64,000 nt of DNA from Enterococcus pallens ATCC BAA-351 (GTDB lineage: Bacteria > Bacillota > Bacilli > Lactobacillales > Enterococcaceae), in NCBI RefSeq assembly GCF_000407485.1, contig NZ_ASWD01000002.1:744001-808000 (forward strand), read 5' to 3'. Shown in pieces: positions 37,180 through 45,209 of the stretch. Each line of letters opens with the position of its first letter. Positions within the stretch are counted from its first letter, which is position 1. Made by a program: the position numbers and the translations under genes. The notes under the pieces are model-generated. The model saw only the letters and a list, made by a program, of their open reading frames with translations. It had not been told where the DNA came from and ran no database searches.

Positions 37180-38115
37180 CTAATCTCTCAATGAACGGCC
37201 CGTCAAATCCAAAAAGACCGTTTCAAGATTGTCTGTTTGAATCGCAATATTTTGAATCTTTTCCTTACGCCGAACTAAATAATCAATAATCCGATCAAGA
37301 TTCTCAATCCCTTTAATTGCCGTAAGCATCAGCGTTTTATGGGAAAATTCCACTGTTTTTACTCCTTCGATTTGATAAAAATCATCAAAGCTATCGGAAT
37401 GTGGCGCCTCCAACTCGATCAAAATCTTGCGCTCCTTATTTTTTTCCTTAAGGGCCTCTTTGGTTCCTTCGGCAATGATTTCCCCATGATCCATAATGAT
37501 AATTCTGGTTGAAATCTCTTCAACCTCCTCCATATAATGGGTAGTGTAAAGAATCGTCATTCCGGTTGCCTGCATCTCACGAATGGACTGCAGGATATGG
37601 TTCCGAGACTGAGGATCAATTCCTACTGTAGGTTCATCCATGATCAGAAGCTTAGGCCGATGAGCAATTGCACAAGCAATGTTTAGTCGCCGTTTCATTC
37701 CTCCAGAAAAAGTCCGGGCCTTTTCCTTTCGATGCTCCAATAGCCCTACCGACCGCAAAGCAAATGCTACCCCTTCTGATAAATCAGCTCCTCGTAATCC
37801 ATACAACGAAGCAAAAAAACGAACATTTTGCTCGGCACTCAAATCTTCATAAATAGCTAGATCTTGCGGAACAATCCCCAACTGCTTCTTGAATGTCGGT
37901 AATTTCTTGACAACTACTTGGCCTTCATAGCGAATTTCTCCACTATCAAAGCTTAATGCCCCACACAAAATATTGATTGTCGTACTTTTAGCTGCACCGT
38001 TCGGCCCTAAAAAACATAATATTTCCCCTTCGTAAATCGTGAAACTAATGCCATGCAAAACTTTTTTCTTCTCATATGATTTAACTAGTTGTTTGACTTC
38101 AATTAATGGCTGCAT
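37180..38115 (-). CDS. ABC transporter ATPase with altered Walker A
   Basis: The product has 311 residues: an ABC ATPase (about 1-225) plus a C-terminal DrrA/CcmA-type extension. The signature is FSGGMKRR and Walker B is LLIMDEPTVGID, both normal. Walker A reads GPNGAAKST (37-45), with Ala42 where nearly all ABC proteins have Gly (GPNGAGKST). The codon is GCT where GGT is expected. This may weaken nucleotide handling or be tolerated. AGGAGGAAG precedes the ATG. First gene of the exporter operon. Confidence 0.92.
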   Translation of the reverse strand: MQPLIEVKQLVKSYEKKKVLHGISFTIYEGEILCFLGPNGAAKSTTINILCGALSFDSGEIRYEGQVVVKKLPTFKKQLGIVPQDLAIYEDLSAEQNVRFFASLYGLRGADLSEGVAFALRSVGLLEHRKEKARTFSGGMKRRLNIACAIAHRPKLLIMDEPTVGIDPQSRNHILQSIREMQATGMTILYTTHYMEEVEEISTRIIIMDHGEIIAEGTKEALKEKNKERKILIELEAPHSDSFDDFYQIEGVKTVEFSHKTLMLTAIKGIENLDRIIDYLVRRKEKIQNIAIQTDNLETVFLDLTGRSLRD

Positions 38116-38152
38116 CTGAACTTCCTCCTTTGATAGTTCAAGCTTACAAAAA

Positions 38153-38190
38153 AGCAGGGATGAAAAAAATCAACCATGTGGTTGATTTTT
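38153..38190. promoter_or_regulatory. Palindrome and partial repeat upstream of exporter operon
   Basis: AAAAATCAACCA (38165-38176) is perfectly mirrored by TGGTTGATTTTT (38179-38190): a likely operator about 50 bp before the ATPase gene. Just beside it, AGCAGGGATGAAA (38153-38165) repeats 13 bases of the 48-bp direct repeat found 100 bp away. Confidence 0.5.
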
Positions 38191-38254
38191 GTTGAGAAGG
38201 AAAAAACTAAGCACTCATAGTGAATCAAATACCGATAAAAATGAACAAAAAAAT

Positions 38255-38302
38255 CCCTGCTCAAGCGAGCAGGGATGAAAGTTTAGAAAAACTATTTTGC
38301 TA
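38255..38302. repeat. 48-bp direct repeat, copy A (rplT 3'-end duplicate)
   Basis: The 48 bases are identical to 40573-40620. The segment includes the last codons and stop of rplT and its terminator stem (CCCTGCTC, AAGC loop, GAGCAGGG), followed by a T run in the minus direction. It starts 4 bases past the stop of the 356-codon gene, for which it can act as terminator. It looks like the far junction of an element that entered at the rplT 3' end. Confidence 0.9.
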
Positions 38303-38306
38303 CTAT

Positions 38307-39377
38307 TCATATTTCTTGATAATAAGGTATTTCAATGGTTCCATCTAATAATTTTTGGATAATCTCATTATTTAACATAGCTGCAAAAATCTTCACAGAT
38401 CTCTCATCCACATACATCTTTTTTTGTATTGGGTCAATTCGAGGTATTTCATCTAGTGTGAACAAGTTATCCGTTTGCGTATCAATTACATATTCTTTTA
38501 AATCTTCAATAACTTCTTCTAATCTACTTAAACTTATTTTTTGGATTGTCTTTGTAGCTCTTCCAGAGAAAGACGCATAAGTCTTTTTTAGATTAATATT
38601 ATCACTAGAAATAACTTCAGTTATGACATTCATTAAACGATCATTACCAAGGTCATCTTCGAAAACCACATCAGCATGTTGATTTGTTATCTTGAATTTT
38701 TTCTCATCTATGTCACAAACAAATCTACGAATTTTCTTTTCCGCATAGTCATCTATTAAACTAGTTACACTGAATAACTTATCTAGTTCAATAGCTCTGT
38801 ACACTTTTAATCCAATTTTCCCCTCAAAATTTTCAATGCTACAAATGAAGTCTTTCTCAGGTAAAATGAAAACATCTCTTTTTTCGAGGATACCAATTTC
38901 AGTAACATCCATTTCTTTGTCTTTTTTCTTTTTTTTACCGAACAATATCGTTTTATCTTTCATAAGCATACTGTTTTTAAACAAACTTACATATAGACAC
39001 TCTTTTTCCTTATTATCGTTACTTTCAATTAATCTATAGATAATCACATTGGGTTCGAATAGTTTTTGTTCTTCAAATAACTCATCTAAGGAATTTAACC
39101 AATTGTCGTCATCATCAGAATTGATTATTTGTTTGTAAAAGTCTCTCAAAAAGAATAAATAATTATCGACCTCTAACTCTTCTATCCTAAACCTGGTAGA
39201 CGTTGAGAATATATTTTCTCCTAAAGAATCAAAGCTAGGTAATCTTTTTTGACTAGGTATTTTTATTTCCTTAGATAGTTTAGCTAAATCCTTATTTTCG
39301 ATATACAACTTTTTAATCTGAATCTTCTCAACACTTTTAAATTCAACTAGATAAACTCCACATATATCAATTTCCAT
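38307..39377 (-). CDS. KwaB-like protein (candidate effector of a Kiwa-type defence pair)
   Basis: The product has 356 residues, is soluble and charged, with no signal peptide. It looks alpha/beta in the N-terminal two thirds, with a Lys-rich loop (GKKKKKDKE), then a mainly helical part and a C-terminal segment (KKMYVDERSVKIFAAMLNNEIIQKLL). The layout (strand-rich N-terminus, 'Glu/Leu/Phe' middle part around ELDKLFSVTSLIDDYAEKK, C-terminal segment naming a target residue block) resembles DUF4868 proteins such as KwaB, but identity is too low to call by eye. The gene starts 1 bp after the membrane protein gene, so the two are one unit. AT-rich unlike its neighbours. Confidence 0.45.
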   Translation of the reverse strand: MEIDICGVYLVEFKSVEKIQIKKLYIENKDLAKLSKEIKIPSQKRLPSFDSLGENIFSTSTRFRIEELEVDNYLFFLRDFYKQIINSDDDDNWLNSLDELFEEQKLFEPNVIIYRLIESNDNKEKECLYVSLFKNSMLMKDKTILFGKKKKKDKEMDVTEIGILEKRDVFILPEKDFICSIENFEGKIGLKVYRAIELDKLFSVTSLIDDYAEKKIRRFVCDIDEKKFKITNQHADVVFEDDLGNDRLMNVITEVISSDNINLKKTYASFSGRATKTIQKISLSRLEEVIEDLKEYVIDTQTDNLFTLDEIPRIDPIQKKMYVDERSVKIFAAMLNNEIIQKLLDGTIEIPYYQEI

Positions 39378-39378
39378 T

Positions 39379-40011
39379 TTATTCTCCTTCAGTAATAATT
39401 CCTACTTCACTATTTTTATTTGATTTTCCAAAATAGACGAATTGACGACTCTCATTTATCATCTCTGATATTTTATATGTTTTGACAAAAAGATAGATTT
39501 CTTTATTACTTTCTTTATCAATTCCATTTATGACAGAATATCTAATTAATTGGAGACTCAAATTAGGGAAATATTCACTAGAGTTCGAATAAAAAAAGTA
39601 AATTAAAATTTGTAAAATTAACATTGAGCAAAATCCTGTTATTGGACTGTCTTCTATTGATATAGTCGTCATTACTGGTACCAAAACACTTAATAAGAAT
39701 TCTCGCATTCCAATATTATAATTTCTTGTTATGTAAGCACTTCTGGATTTTTCGCCTCTGCTTTTAGAATTTTCCAAAATATTTTCTAAAGAACTTTTTA
39801 TTCCTAGCAAGCATATGAAAGACATGGTCAATAATACAACAGTCAAAAAAAAGACTACCTTCGTACTTGTAATGTGATAACTAATCGGTAAAATTTCCCC
39901 GCTGACTTCAAAATGTTTTATAATAAGTATAAGTAGTAGAAAGATATAAGTAGGTAAGAAAGAAGATATAAAATAATTAATTCTAAAGCTTCTTTTCGAA
40001 CTATTAAACAT
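39379..40011 (-). CDS. KwaA-like four-helix membrane protein
   Basis: The product has 210 residues. Four membrane helices are visible: about 12-33 (YFISSFLPTYIFLLLILII), 49-70, 103-122 and 126-143. A cytoplasmic tail of about 65 residues follows (LSLQLIRYSVINGIDKESNKEI). Kiwa KwaA proteins are tetraspan membrane proteins of similar length with such a tail and are encoded directly before kwaB, as here. AGGAGG precedes the ATG. The call rests on topology, order and resemblance of the tail, not on a search. It is the first gene in the insert between the 48-bp repeats. Confidence 0.45.
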   Translation of the reverse strand: MFNSSKRSFRINYFISSFLPTYIFLLLILIIKHFEVSGEILPISYHITSTKVVFFLTVVLLTMSFICLLGIKSSLENILENSKSRGEKSRSAYITRNYNIGMREFLLSVLVPVMTTISIEDSPITGFCSMLILQILIYFFYSNSSEYFPNLSLQLIRYSVINGIDKESNKEIYLFVKTYKISEMINESRQFVYFGKSNKNSEVGIITEGE

Positions 40012-40572
40012 CTATTTTCCTCCTACTTCATTCTTGTTGAATTGCCAACCCGAAAAAAGCGTGGTCCCCTATTCTAATTCAATCATTCCTGTTTATTTTA
40101 CAATATTACAAGTGTTTTTACTAGAGTGTTCATGAAGTCTAATCTTTTATAATTGTTTATCCAACATCATAAAATGGTACATATCAAAAACATCAATGTC
40201 ATGAAGTCACTGCTCTTTTTTCAGCTGAAAGTTTTTAGCTAATGACTAGGTAGTAGATAGTAGCCTATGAACCAAAACTATCATTTCCCATATTAATACT
40301 TCAGATTTTCATGACGATCGAAAATAATTAAACTATTTATCCATTTCAAACACTGTAAATATAAATGATTTTTATCCAATATCTTGGTAAAAAGATATGA
40401 TGATTATATCTTCAAATTGTATGTATTGGTTCACTTTGCTTCCCTCAATAAAAAAGTTCTTGGATTTTATTTATGAAACTATCGTCTAAGCAGCATTATT
40501 TTACTTTTACACAACCCTAGAATTTTTCTGGAGATGCCACATAATAATAGAGGATTCCTGATAACAAAAAAC
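40012..40572. other. AT-rich region between the candidate defence genes and rplT terminator
   Basis: About 560 bases hold no reading frame with a ribosome binding site and no recognisable recombinase fragment. The promoter of the two-gene unit must lie here; a TAGAAT occurs about 60 bp before the membrane protein gene without a good -35. A small RNA is possible but unsupported. Confidence 0.4.
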
Positions 40573-40620
40573 CCCTGCTCAAGCGAGCAGGGATGAAAGT
40601 TTAGAAAAACTATTTTGCTA
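40573..40620. repeat. 48-bp direct repeat, copy B (native rplT 3' end and terminator)
   Basis: This copy contains the last rplT codons, its TAG stop (40610-40612) and the terminator hairpin (40573-40592) followed in the minus direction by a T run. It is the resident sequence; copy A at 38255-38302 is the duplicate. Confidence 0.9.
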
Positions 40621-40969
40621 ATGATTCTTTTGCTTGGTCAGCAAGCGCAGTGAAAGCAGATGCATCATGTACAGCTAGGTCAGCCAACATTTTGCGGTTG
40701 ATTTCGATGCCAGCTAATTTTAAGCCATGCATTAATTTTGAGTAGCTTAAGCCGTTCATACGAGCTGCAGCGTTGATACGTGCAATCCACAATTTGCGGA
40801 AGTCGCGTTTTTTCTGACGACGATCGCGGTATGCGTAGTTGTATGAATTCATTACTTGTTCTTTAGCTGTTTTAAATAGTGTGTGTTTAGAACCGTAGTA
40901 ACCTTTAGCTAATTTTAGTGTCTTTTTACGACGTTTACGAGTTACTGTTCCACCTTTAACACGTGCCAT
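40610..40969 (-). CDS. rplT: Ribosomal protein bL20
   Basis: The product has 119 residues, the usual length of bL20 ([34 protein letters not shown]). It binds 23S rRNA early in 50S assembly and in Firmicutes represses its own operon through the infC leader. AGGAGG precedes the ATG. The last codons form part of the duplicated 48-bp repeat; the gene itself is intact. Confidence 0.98.
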   Translation of the reverse strand: MARVKGGTVTRKRRKKTLKLAKGYYGSKHTLFKTAKEQVMNSYNYAYRDRRQKKRDFRKLWIARINAAARMNGLSYSKLMHGLKLAGIEINRKMLADLAVHDASAFTALADQAKESLAK

Positions 40970-41037
40970 GTTTAATTCCTCCTAAATGTTTCCGTTGAAT
41001 TTTAAAATTAAATGTTTGTAAAGCTTAGGTGCTGCAA

Positions 41038-41238
41038 TTATTTCATGCGAGCTAGTTGTTGACGAATACGTTTGTAATCGCCAGCTGACACCATACGTGC
41101 TTTACGCAATTGACGACGTTGTTTTTTAGTTTTGCCGTGGAAACGGTGACTTGTAAAGGCACGGAAGCGTTTAAGACCGCCACCACCAGTACGTTTTACG
41201 CGTTTTGCTAATCCGCGGTGTGTTTTTTGTTTTGGCAT
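41038..41238 (-). CDS. rpmI: Ribosomal protein bL35
   Basis: The product has 66 residues, very basic, with the bL35 pattern ([33 protein letters not shown]). It lies between infC and rplT as in nearly all Firmicutes. AGGAGG precedes the ATG. Confidence 0.98.
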   Translation of the reverse strand: MPKQKTHRGLAKRVKRTGGGGLKRFRAFTSHRFHGKTKKQRRQLRKARMVSAGDYKRIRQQLARMK

Positions 41239-41329
41239 AATAATTTCCTCCTACATTTCATTTCGCATACCGTTCAACTACAAGAAATGTAAAAGTTGAA
41301 CAAGCATCCTCAAAATATTTTGCTGACTA

Positions 41330-41854
41330 TTAGTCTTTCTTCTCTTTCGGTGCAAGCACTAAGAACATGCTGCGTCCGTCCATCTTCGGTTTTTGTTCGA
41401 CTGTCGCAATGTCTTCTGTTTCAGTAGCCAAGCGCATAAGAACTTTCTGACCAATCTCTTTGTGGGTAATGGCACGGCCCTTGAAACGGATAGAAGCTTT
41501 CACTTTATCGCCTTTTTCTAGGAATTTACGTGCATTACGAAGTTTTGTATTAAAGTCATTCACGTCGATTGTTGGACTTAAACGAACTTCTTTGATGTTA
41601 ATCACTTTTTGTTTCTTACGAGCTTCACGATTTTTCTTTTGCATCTCAAAACGATACTTGCCGTGGTCCATAATTTTCGCTACTGGCGGTTTTGCGCCGG
41701 GAGCTACTAGAACAACATCAAGGTTTGCTTGTTCAGCGATTCTTAATGCTTCTGCTTTAGACTTCACACCTAATTGTTCGCCATCTTGTCCGATCAATCG
41801 TACTTCGTGAGCACGAATGCCGTCGTTAACCATCATATCCTTTGCTATGGTCAT
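41330..41854 (-). CDS. infC: Translation initiation factor IF-3
   Basis: The product has up to 174 residues and covers both IF3 domains: N-terminal ([21 protein letters not shown]) and C-terminal ([18 protein letters not shown]), joined by a Lys-rich helix. It binds the 30S subunit and checks start codons. The ATG at 41854 lies only two bases after GGAGGTGA, which is too close, whereas an ATA two codons further (41848-41846) has ideal 8-base spacing and lines up with the usual N-terminus. IF3 genes in other bacteria use rare AUU-type starts for autoregulation, so ATA may be the real start. Confidence 0.95.
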   Translation of the reverse strand: MTIAKDMMVNDGIRAHEVRLIGQDGEQLGVKSKAEALRIAEQANLDVVLVAPGAKPPVAKIMDHGKYRFEMQKKNREARKKQKVINIKEVRLSPTIDVNDFNTKLRNARKFLEKGDKVKASIRFKGRAITHKEIGQKVLMRLATETEDIATVEQKPKMDGRSMFLVLAPKEKKD

Positions 41855-41874
41855 TCACCTCCAAAATTTTTGAG

Positions 41875-42030
41875 AGAAAATAAAAGCCGCATTCGGCACA
41901 AAAAAAACGAGTTCATACTGAACCCGCAACTTAGCCATACTCATCCCTACAGACGAGTCATTAACTATCTAGCCCAGCGAGATGTTCGCGTAAGGCGAGA
42001 AGCGGGTGCTTCTGCTTTCATTTCTCAACT
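41875..42030 (-). promoter_or_regulatory. L20-type leader of infC-rpmI-rplT operon
   Basis: The minus-strand leader has the features of the Firmicute ribosomal L20 leader, including GAAGCACCCGCTTCTCGCC and a late GCGGGTTCA. A terminator (41908-41915 with 41919-41926, 8 bp with one G-U, then eight T) precedes the infC ribosome binding site. Binding of L20 protein is expected to favour this terminator. Confidence 0.82.
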
Positions 42031-42035
42031 TTTAT

Positions 42036-42064
42036 AGTATACAGGTTTTTGCTCTTTGCGTCAA
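42036..42064 (-). promoter_or_regulatory. Promoter of infC operon
   Basis: TTGACG (42064-42059) and TATACT (42041-42036) are spaced by 17 bp, directly upstream of the L20-type leader. Confidence 0.75.
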
Positions 42065-42210
42065 CCCTTTTATTCCTTAATTTTCCTTTTTTCAGAAAAG
42101 AACGGTTGTTTTTCTTTACATTTATGTGCTAAGCTTAAAGAGAAGCTTTCAGCTCTCTAAAAGAAACGCTCCTTAATAAGTGCATACTATATAAGGAAAG
42201 AAGTGATCAA

Positions 42211-43266
42211 ATGGAACGTTCTTTTTTTCGCGAATTAATTCATTATAATCAACCCAAGGATTCCTATATTCGACTGATCGGTGCCGGTCTTTGTATGATC
42301 AGTGTCCTCTTTACCGGCTATTTTACTCACCAGCTAGCCATCGCCAGCTTCGGTTCTCTAGGTATTTTCACCTTTTTGTATTATCAGCCTTTACCATTGA
42401 AACAACTCGTTCTTCGCTTAAGCCTGATTGGGCTATTTTTAACCGCCGGCAATTTTTTCGGCATGCTTTCCACCCATTGGCACTGGACCGCACCATTATT
42501 TGTTGCCTTGATTGGTCTAATTGGCCGCTTCTTTTTCCGTTTGTACGATATTGCTAAACCAGGTGCCTTTTTCATTGTCATGGTGTCAGCCATGGGGGCC
42601 AGCACTCAAATCCCTTTACATAAAATTCCTGTAATGAGCAGTTACTTCTTGATTGGTGTCTGCTTTGCGGTACTGTTTGGCTGTTTGTTGCATTTCTTTG
42701 ACAAACGAGCACCACAGCTTGAAGCAAAAAGAAGCTTAAAGGAACGGCTGAATGATGATCCAGCTGTATTGATTGATAGCTTGTTTTATAGTTCGGTCCT
42801 GTTCTTTGCTGTTTATTTAAGTATGGGGCTGCAGCTGAAGAATCCTTACTGGTTAGTGGTTTCTTGTGCCTCTATTTTGCAGGGAGACAATTTGCGGGCG
42901 ATGCTGCATCGCAATATTCAACGGATTTTCGGCACACTGGTAGGCTTAGTAATTGCGGCCGGATTATTGAATCTTCCTTTGACAGTGTTTGAAACGTTGC
43001 TAGTGATTACGGCTTTGTTTGTAACCGTAGAATTTTTCGTTAAACGTAATTATGCGATTGCTCAATTCTTTACCACACCAATGGCCTTGATGCTTTCCAT
43101 GCTGGTACGTCAGCAATACCTATATTCCTTGATCCAGTATCGCTTCTTAGGAATTGTCCTTGGCAGCTTGCTGGGATTGGCAGCTGCCTGGGTTATGACC
43201 ACCGGCCTTAAATTTTACAATCAGAAGTTCAACCTTCATGAAAACTTCGACAAAGAAACCGAGTAG
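42211..43266 (+). CDS. FUSC-family integral membrane protein
   Basis: The product has 351 residues with two sets of about five to six membrane helices (about 20-165 and 190-330) and a cytoplasmic centre, as in FUSC/aromatic acid exporter-like proteins. Substrate unknown. AAAGAAGTGAT precedes the ATG. It stands alone between divergent infC and the corA remnant; its TAG stop is part of the terminator stem. Confidence 0.75.
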   Translation: MERSFFRELIHYNQPKDSYIRLIGAGLCMISVLFTGYFTHQLAIASFGSLGIFTFLYYQPLPLKQLVLRLSLIGLFLTAGNFFGMLSTHWHWTAPLFVALIGLIGRFFFRLYDIAKPGAFFIVMVSAMGASTQIPLHKIPVMSSYFLIGVCFAVLFGCLLHFFDKRAPQLEAKRSLKERLNDDPAVLIDSLFYSSVLFFAVYLSMGLQLKNPYWLVVSCASILQGDNLRAMLHRNIQRIFGTLVGLVIAAGLLNLPLTVFETLLVITALFVTVEFFVKRNYAIAQFFTTPMALMLSMLVRQQYLYSLIQYRFLGIVLGSLLGLAAAWVMTTGLKFYNQKFNLHENFDKETE

Positions 43267-43285
43267 CTGCCTACTCGTTTTTTTT
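43260..43285 (+). terminator. Terminator of FUSC gene
   Basis: CGAGTAG (43260-43266) pairs with CTACTCG (43271-43277), followed by eight or more T. The stop codon is inside the stem. Confidence 0.85.
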
Positions 43286-44188
43286 ATCGTATCCTCCGCC
43301 ACAAAACCACAATTAACCAAACAGATAAACCTAAGCTGATAAACAGCGAAATAATCCAGCCGATTTCTGAATGCTCAAATGGCAAGGGCATATTCATGCC
43401 AAAGAAACCAGTGACAATCGTGGGAATCGTCAGAAGCAACGACCAGATTGTCAGAATCTTCATCGTGTCATTCAAGTTATTGTTCAGCAAATTATTGTAG
43501 GTGCCGGAAAGCTGATCCAGGATTTCACTGGCTAATTTCGTCATTTCCACTGCCTGCTTGGCTTCGATTAAAGCATCATCTAATTCTTCTTTTTCTTTAT
43601 CCGTGAAGTTTGGAAAGAGTCCCTGGGCTTTAATTTGCTCCAGCAGCACAACATTTTGCTTGGTTGCCGTTACTAAATAAACCAGTCCAATCTCCAAATC
43701 GGAAAGCTCCAGCAAATTTTTGTTCGTGGTTTTTTCCGCAGCTTGGTGTTTAAACGAATCCGTTGGCTATTGACCTCTTCGATATTTGGAAAATAATAAT
43801 CCGAAATCAAAAAAAGTGTGTGAAAAAGCAGGCTGGCTGTACTTTGCTGTGGATCACGCTTTAGCACATTCTCCATTAAGCCTACGACATAATCAGTTTT
43901 ATCCGAAATAAATGAAAAGATATGGTGATCCTTCATAATGAAAGCCATTGGACTCGTTTCATAATGATTATCGGTCTTTTCTAAATGCGCCACATTGAAA
44001 ATAACCAGTAAAGCTTGATCAAGGGGATCATACTCTACTCGTGCTCGCTCGTTTTTATCCAGAGAATAGGTCAGCATTTCGTCGCTAATGTGATGCGTGT
44101 CTCTTAACTTCTCTATTTCCTTGGTATCCTTGGAATCAATAATAATCCAAGAACACAATCCTTGATTAAATGTACGGTGCGTCTCCAT
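43284..44188 (-). pseudogene. CorA-type magnesium/divalent cation channel, frameshifted
   Basis: Two overlapping frames encode consecutive parts of one CorA-family protein. The first starts at ATG 44188 (AGGAGGAG upstream) and reaches about residue 153 (RLNTKLRKK); the second continues with TTNKNLLELSDLEIG and includes the two C-terminal helices and the signature GMN in GFFGMNMP. The break lies at a run of six A (plus strand T run 43730-43735); seven A would restore a single frame of about 301 residues, normal for the family. It may be a true disruption, a slippage-based phase switch or a sequencing error in a homopolymer. The membrane part without the N-terminal domain is not expected to work alone. 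Confidence 0.88.
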
Positions 44189-44243
44189 GCATTCTCCTCC
44201 TCATCGTTTCCATTATATCGGTTCCCCAGAGAGATTGCACAAA

Positions 44244-44283
44244 AAAATGCCCAAAAGAAACGGAGCACTCCAGCTTCTCTTGG
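44244..44283 (-). terminator. Terminator of deoxynucleoside kinase gene
   Basis: Outer arms 44251-44261 and 44273-44283 pair over 11 bp with G-U steps, with an inner GGAG/CTCC stem, followed in the minus direction by GCA and seven T. Confidence 0.7.
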
Positions 44284-44296
44284 ACAATTTCTACTA

Positions 44297-44953
44297 TTAG
44301 ATAACTGAAATATTTTGTACTTCAGCAATTTTTTCATCAATCATTTGCAGGACGATATCGCGAGCCGCTGCATCTTCGACAAAGTTCAGCTTGTCGCCGT
44401 CGATTTGAATTTTCGGACTTTCATTGTAGTCCTCATACCATTGATCGTAACGGGTATTTAACTCTTTATAGTAATCATATAAGGTAGGATCAAAGCTCAA
44501 TTGTTCGTACTCCCGACCGCGTTTTTCAATCCGGTCCAGCATCGTTTCAAAAGAAACCCGAATGTGAACCAACAAATCAGGATGCTTCTTATGCGCCGCA
44601 TAAGGCAGCTCTTCCATCATATTGGCTAACAGCTCATCATAGACCTTTACCTCAGTATCAGTTGCCCGTCCAAGATCAGCGTTCAAGTGGAATAACAAAG
44701 AATCCTCATAGATCGAACGATCCAATACATTGTTGTCATCCTGCATCGCTTGCTTGATGCTGTCAAACCGTTTGTTCAAAAAATAAATTTGCAATAAAAA
44801 GGCATACTGCTCTGGATTCGCATAAAATAATGGCAATACCTCATTGTCTTCAATTGATTCATAAAAAGCTTGGCTGCCTAGATGTTCTGACAACATCGCA
44901 GTCAAACTGGATTTTCCTGCTCCAATAGTACCTGCTAATACAATCACGCTCAT
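44297..44953 (-). CDS. Deoxynucleoside kinase (dAdo/dGuo/dCyd type)
   Basis: The product has 218 residues. The P-loop is GTIGAGKSS (8-16), the DRS motif is LDRSIYED and the lid has RIEKRGREYEQ. These define the deoxyadenosine/deoxycytidine kinase family that salvages deoxynucleosides to 5'-monophosphates. Lactic acid bacteria often have two such genes; only one is here. TTGGAGG precedes the ATG. The exact base preference cannot be told. Confidence 0.92.
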   Translation of the reverse strand: MSVIVLAGTIGAGKSSLTAMLSEHLGSQAFYESIEDNEVLPLFYANPEQYAFLLQIYFLNKRFDSIKQAMQDDNNVLDRSIYEDSLLFHLNADLGRATDTEVKVYDELLANMMEELPYAAHKKHPDLLVHIRVSFETMLDRIEKRGREYEQLSFDPTLYDYYKELNTRYDQWYEDYNESPKIQIDGDKLNFVEDAAARDIVLQMIDEKIAEVQNISVI

Positions 44954-45121
44954 TTACCTCCAACTCGTTTCATACAAAATGTGGTGTTTTTTCATTAACT
45001 TTAATAATATACCCCCAATATCTGGTATCGTCAATAAAAGAACCTTTGAAACATATAAGAATTTGCTTGTCAAGGAATGTTTAAAAAAAAGTTCAGTTTA
45101 TAAAAGTTTTTAACGGATTCA

Positions 45122-45150
45122 TTTACTTGTTTGTTTTCTCTGAGTAAAAT
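45122..45150 (+). promoter_or_regulatory. Likely promoter of mevalonate cluster
   Basis: TTTACT (45122-45127) and TAAAAT (45145-45150) with a 17-bp spacer lie 60 bp before the mevalonate kinase start. Confidence 0.5.
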
Positions 45151-45209
45151 AGAAGAGATTGAATACAGGAGTGAAACTTCTGCATCGGGCACAAAAAGGA
45201 GTTTTTTGA

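Noticed and set aside
44113-44340. Minus-strand frame of 75 codons between corA and the deoxynucleoside kinase
   Set aside because: It spans the kinase terminator and overlaps both genes in another frame.
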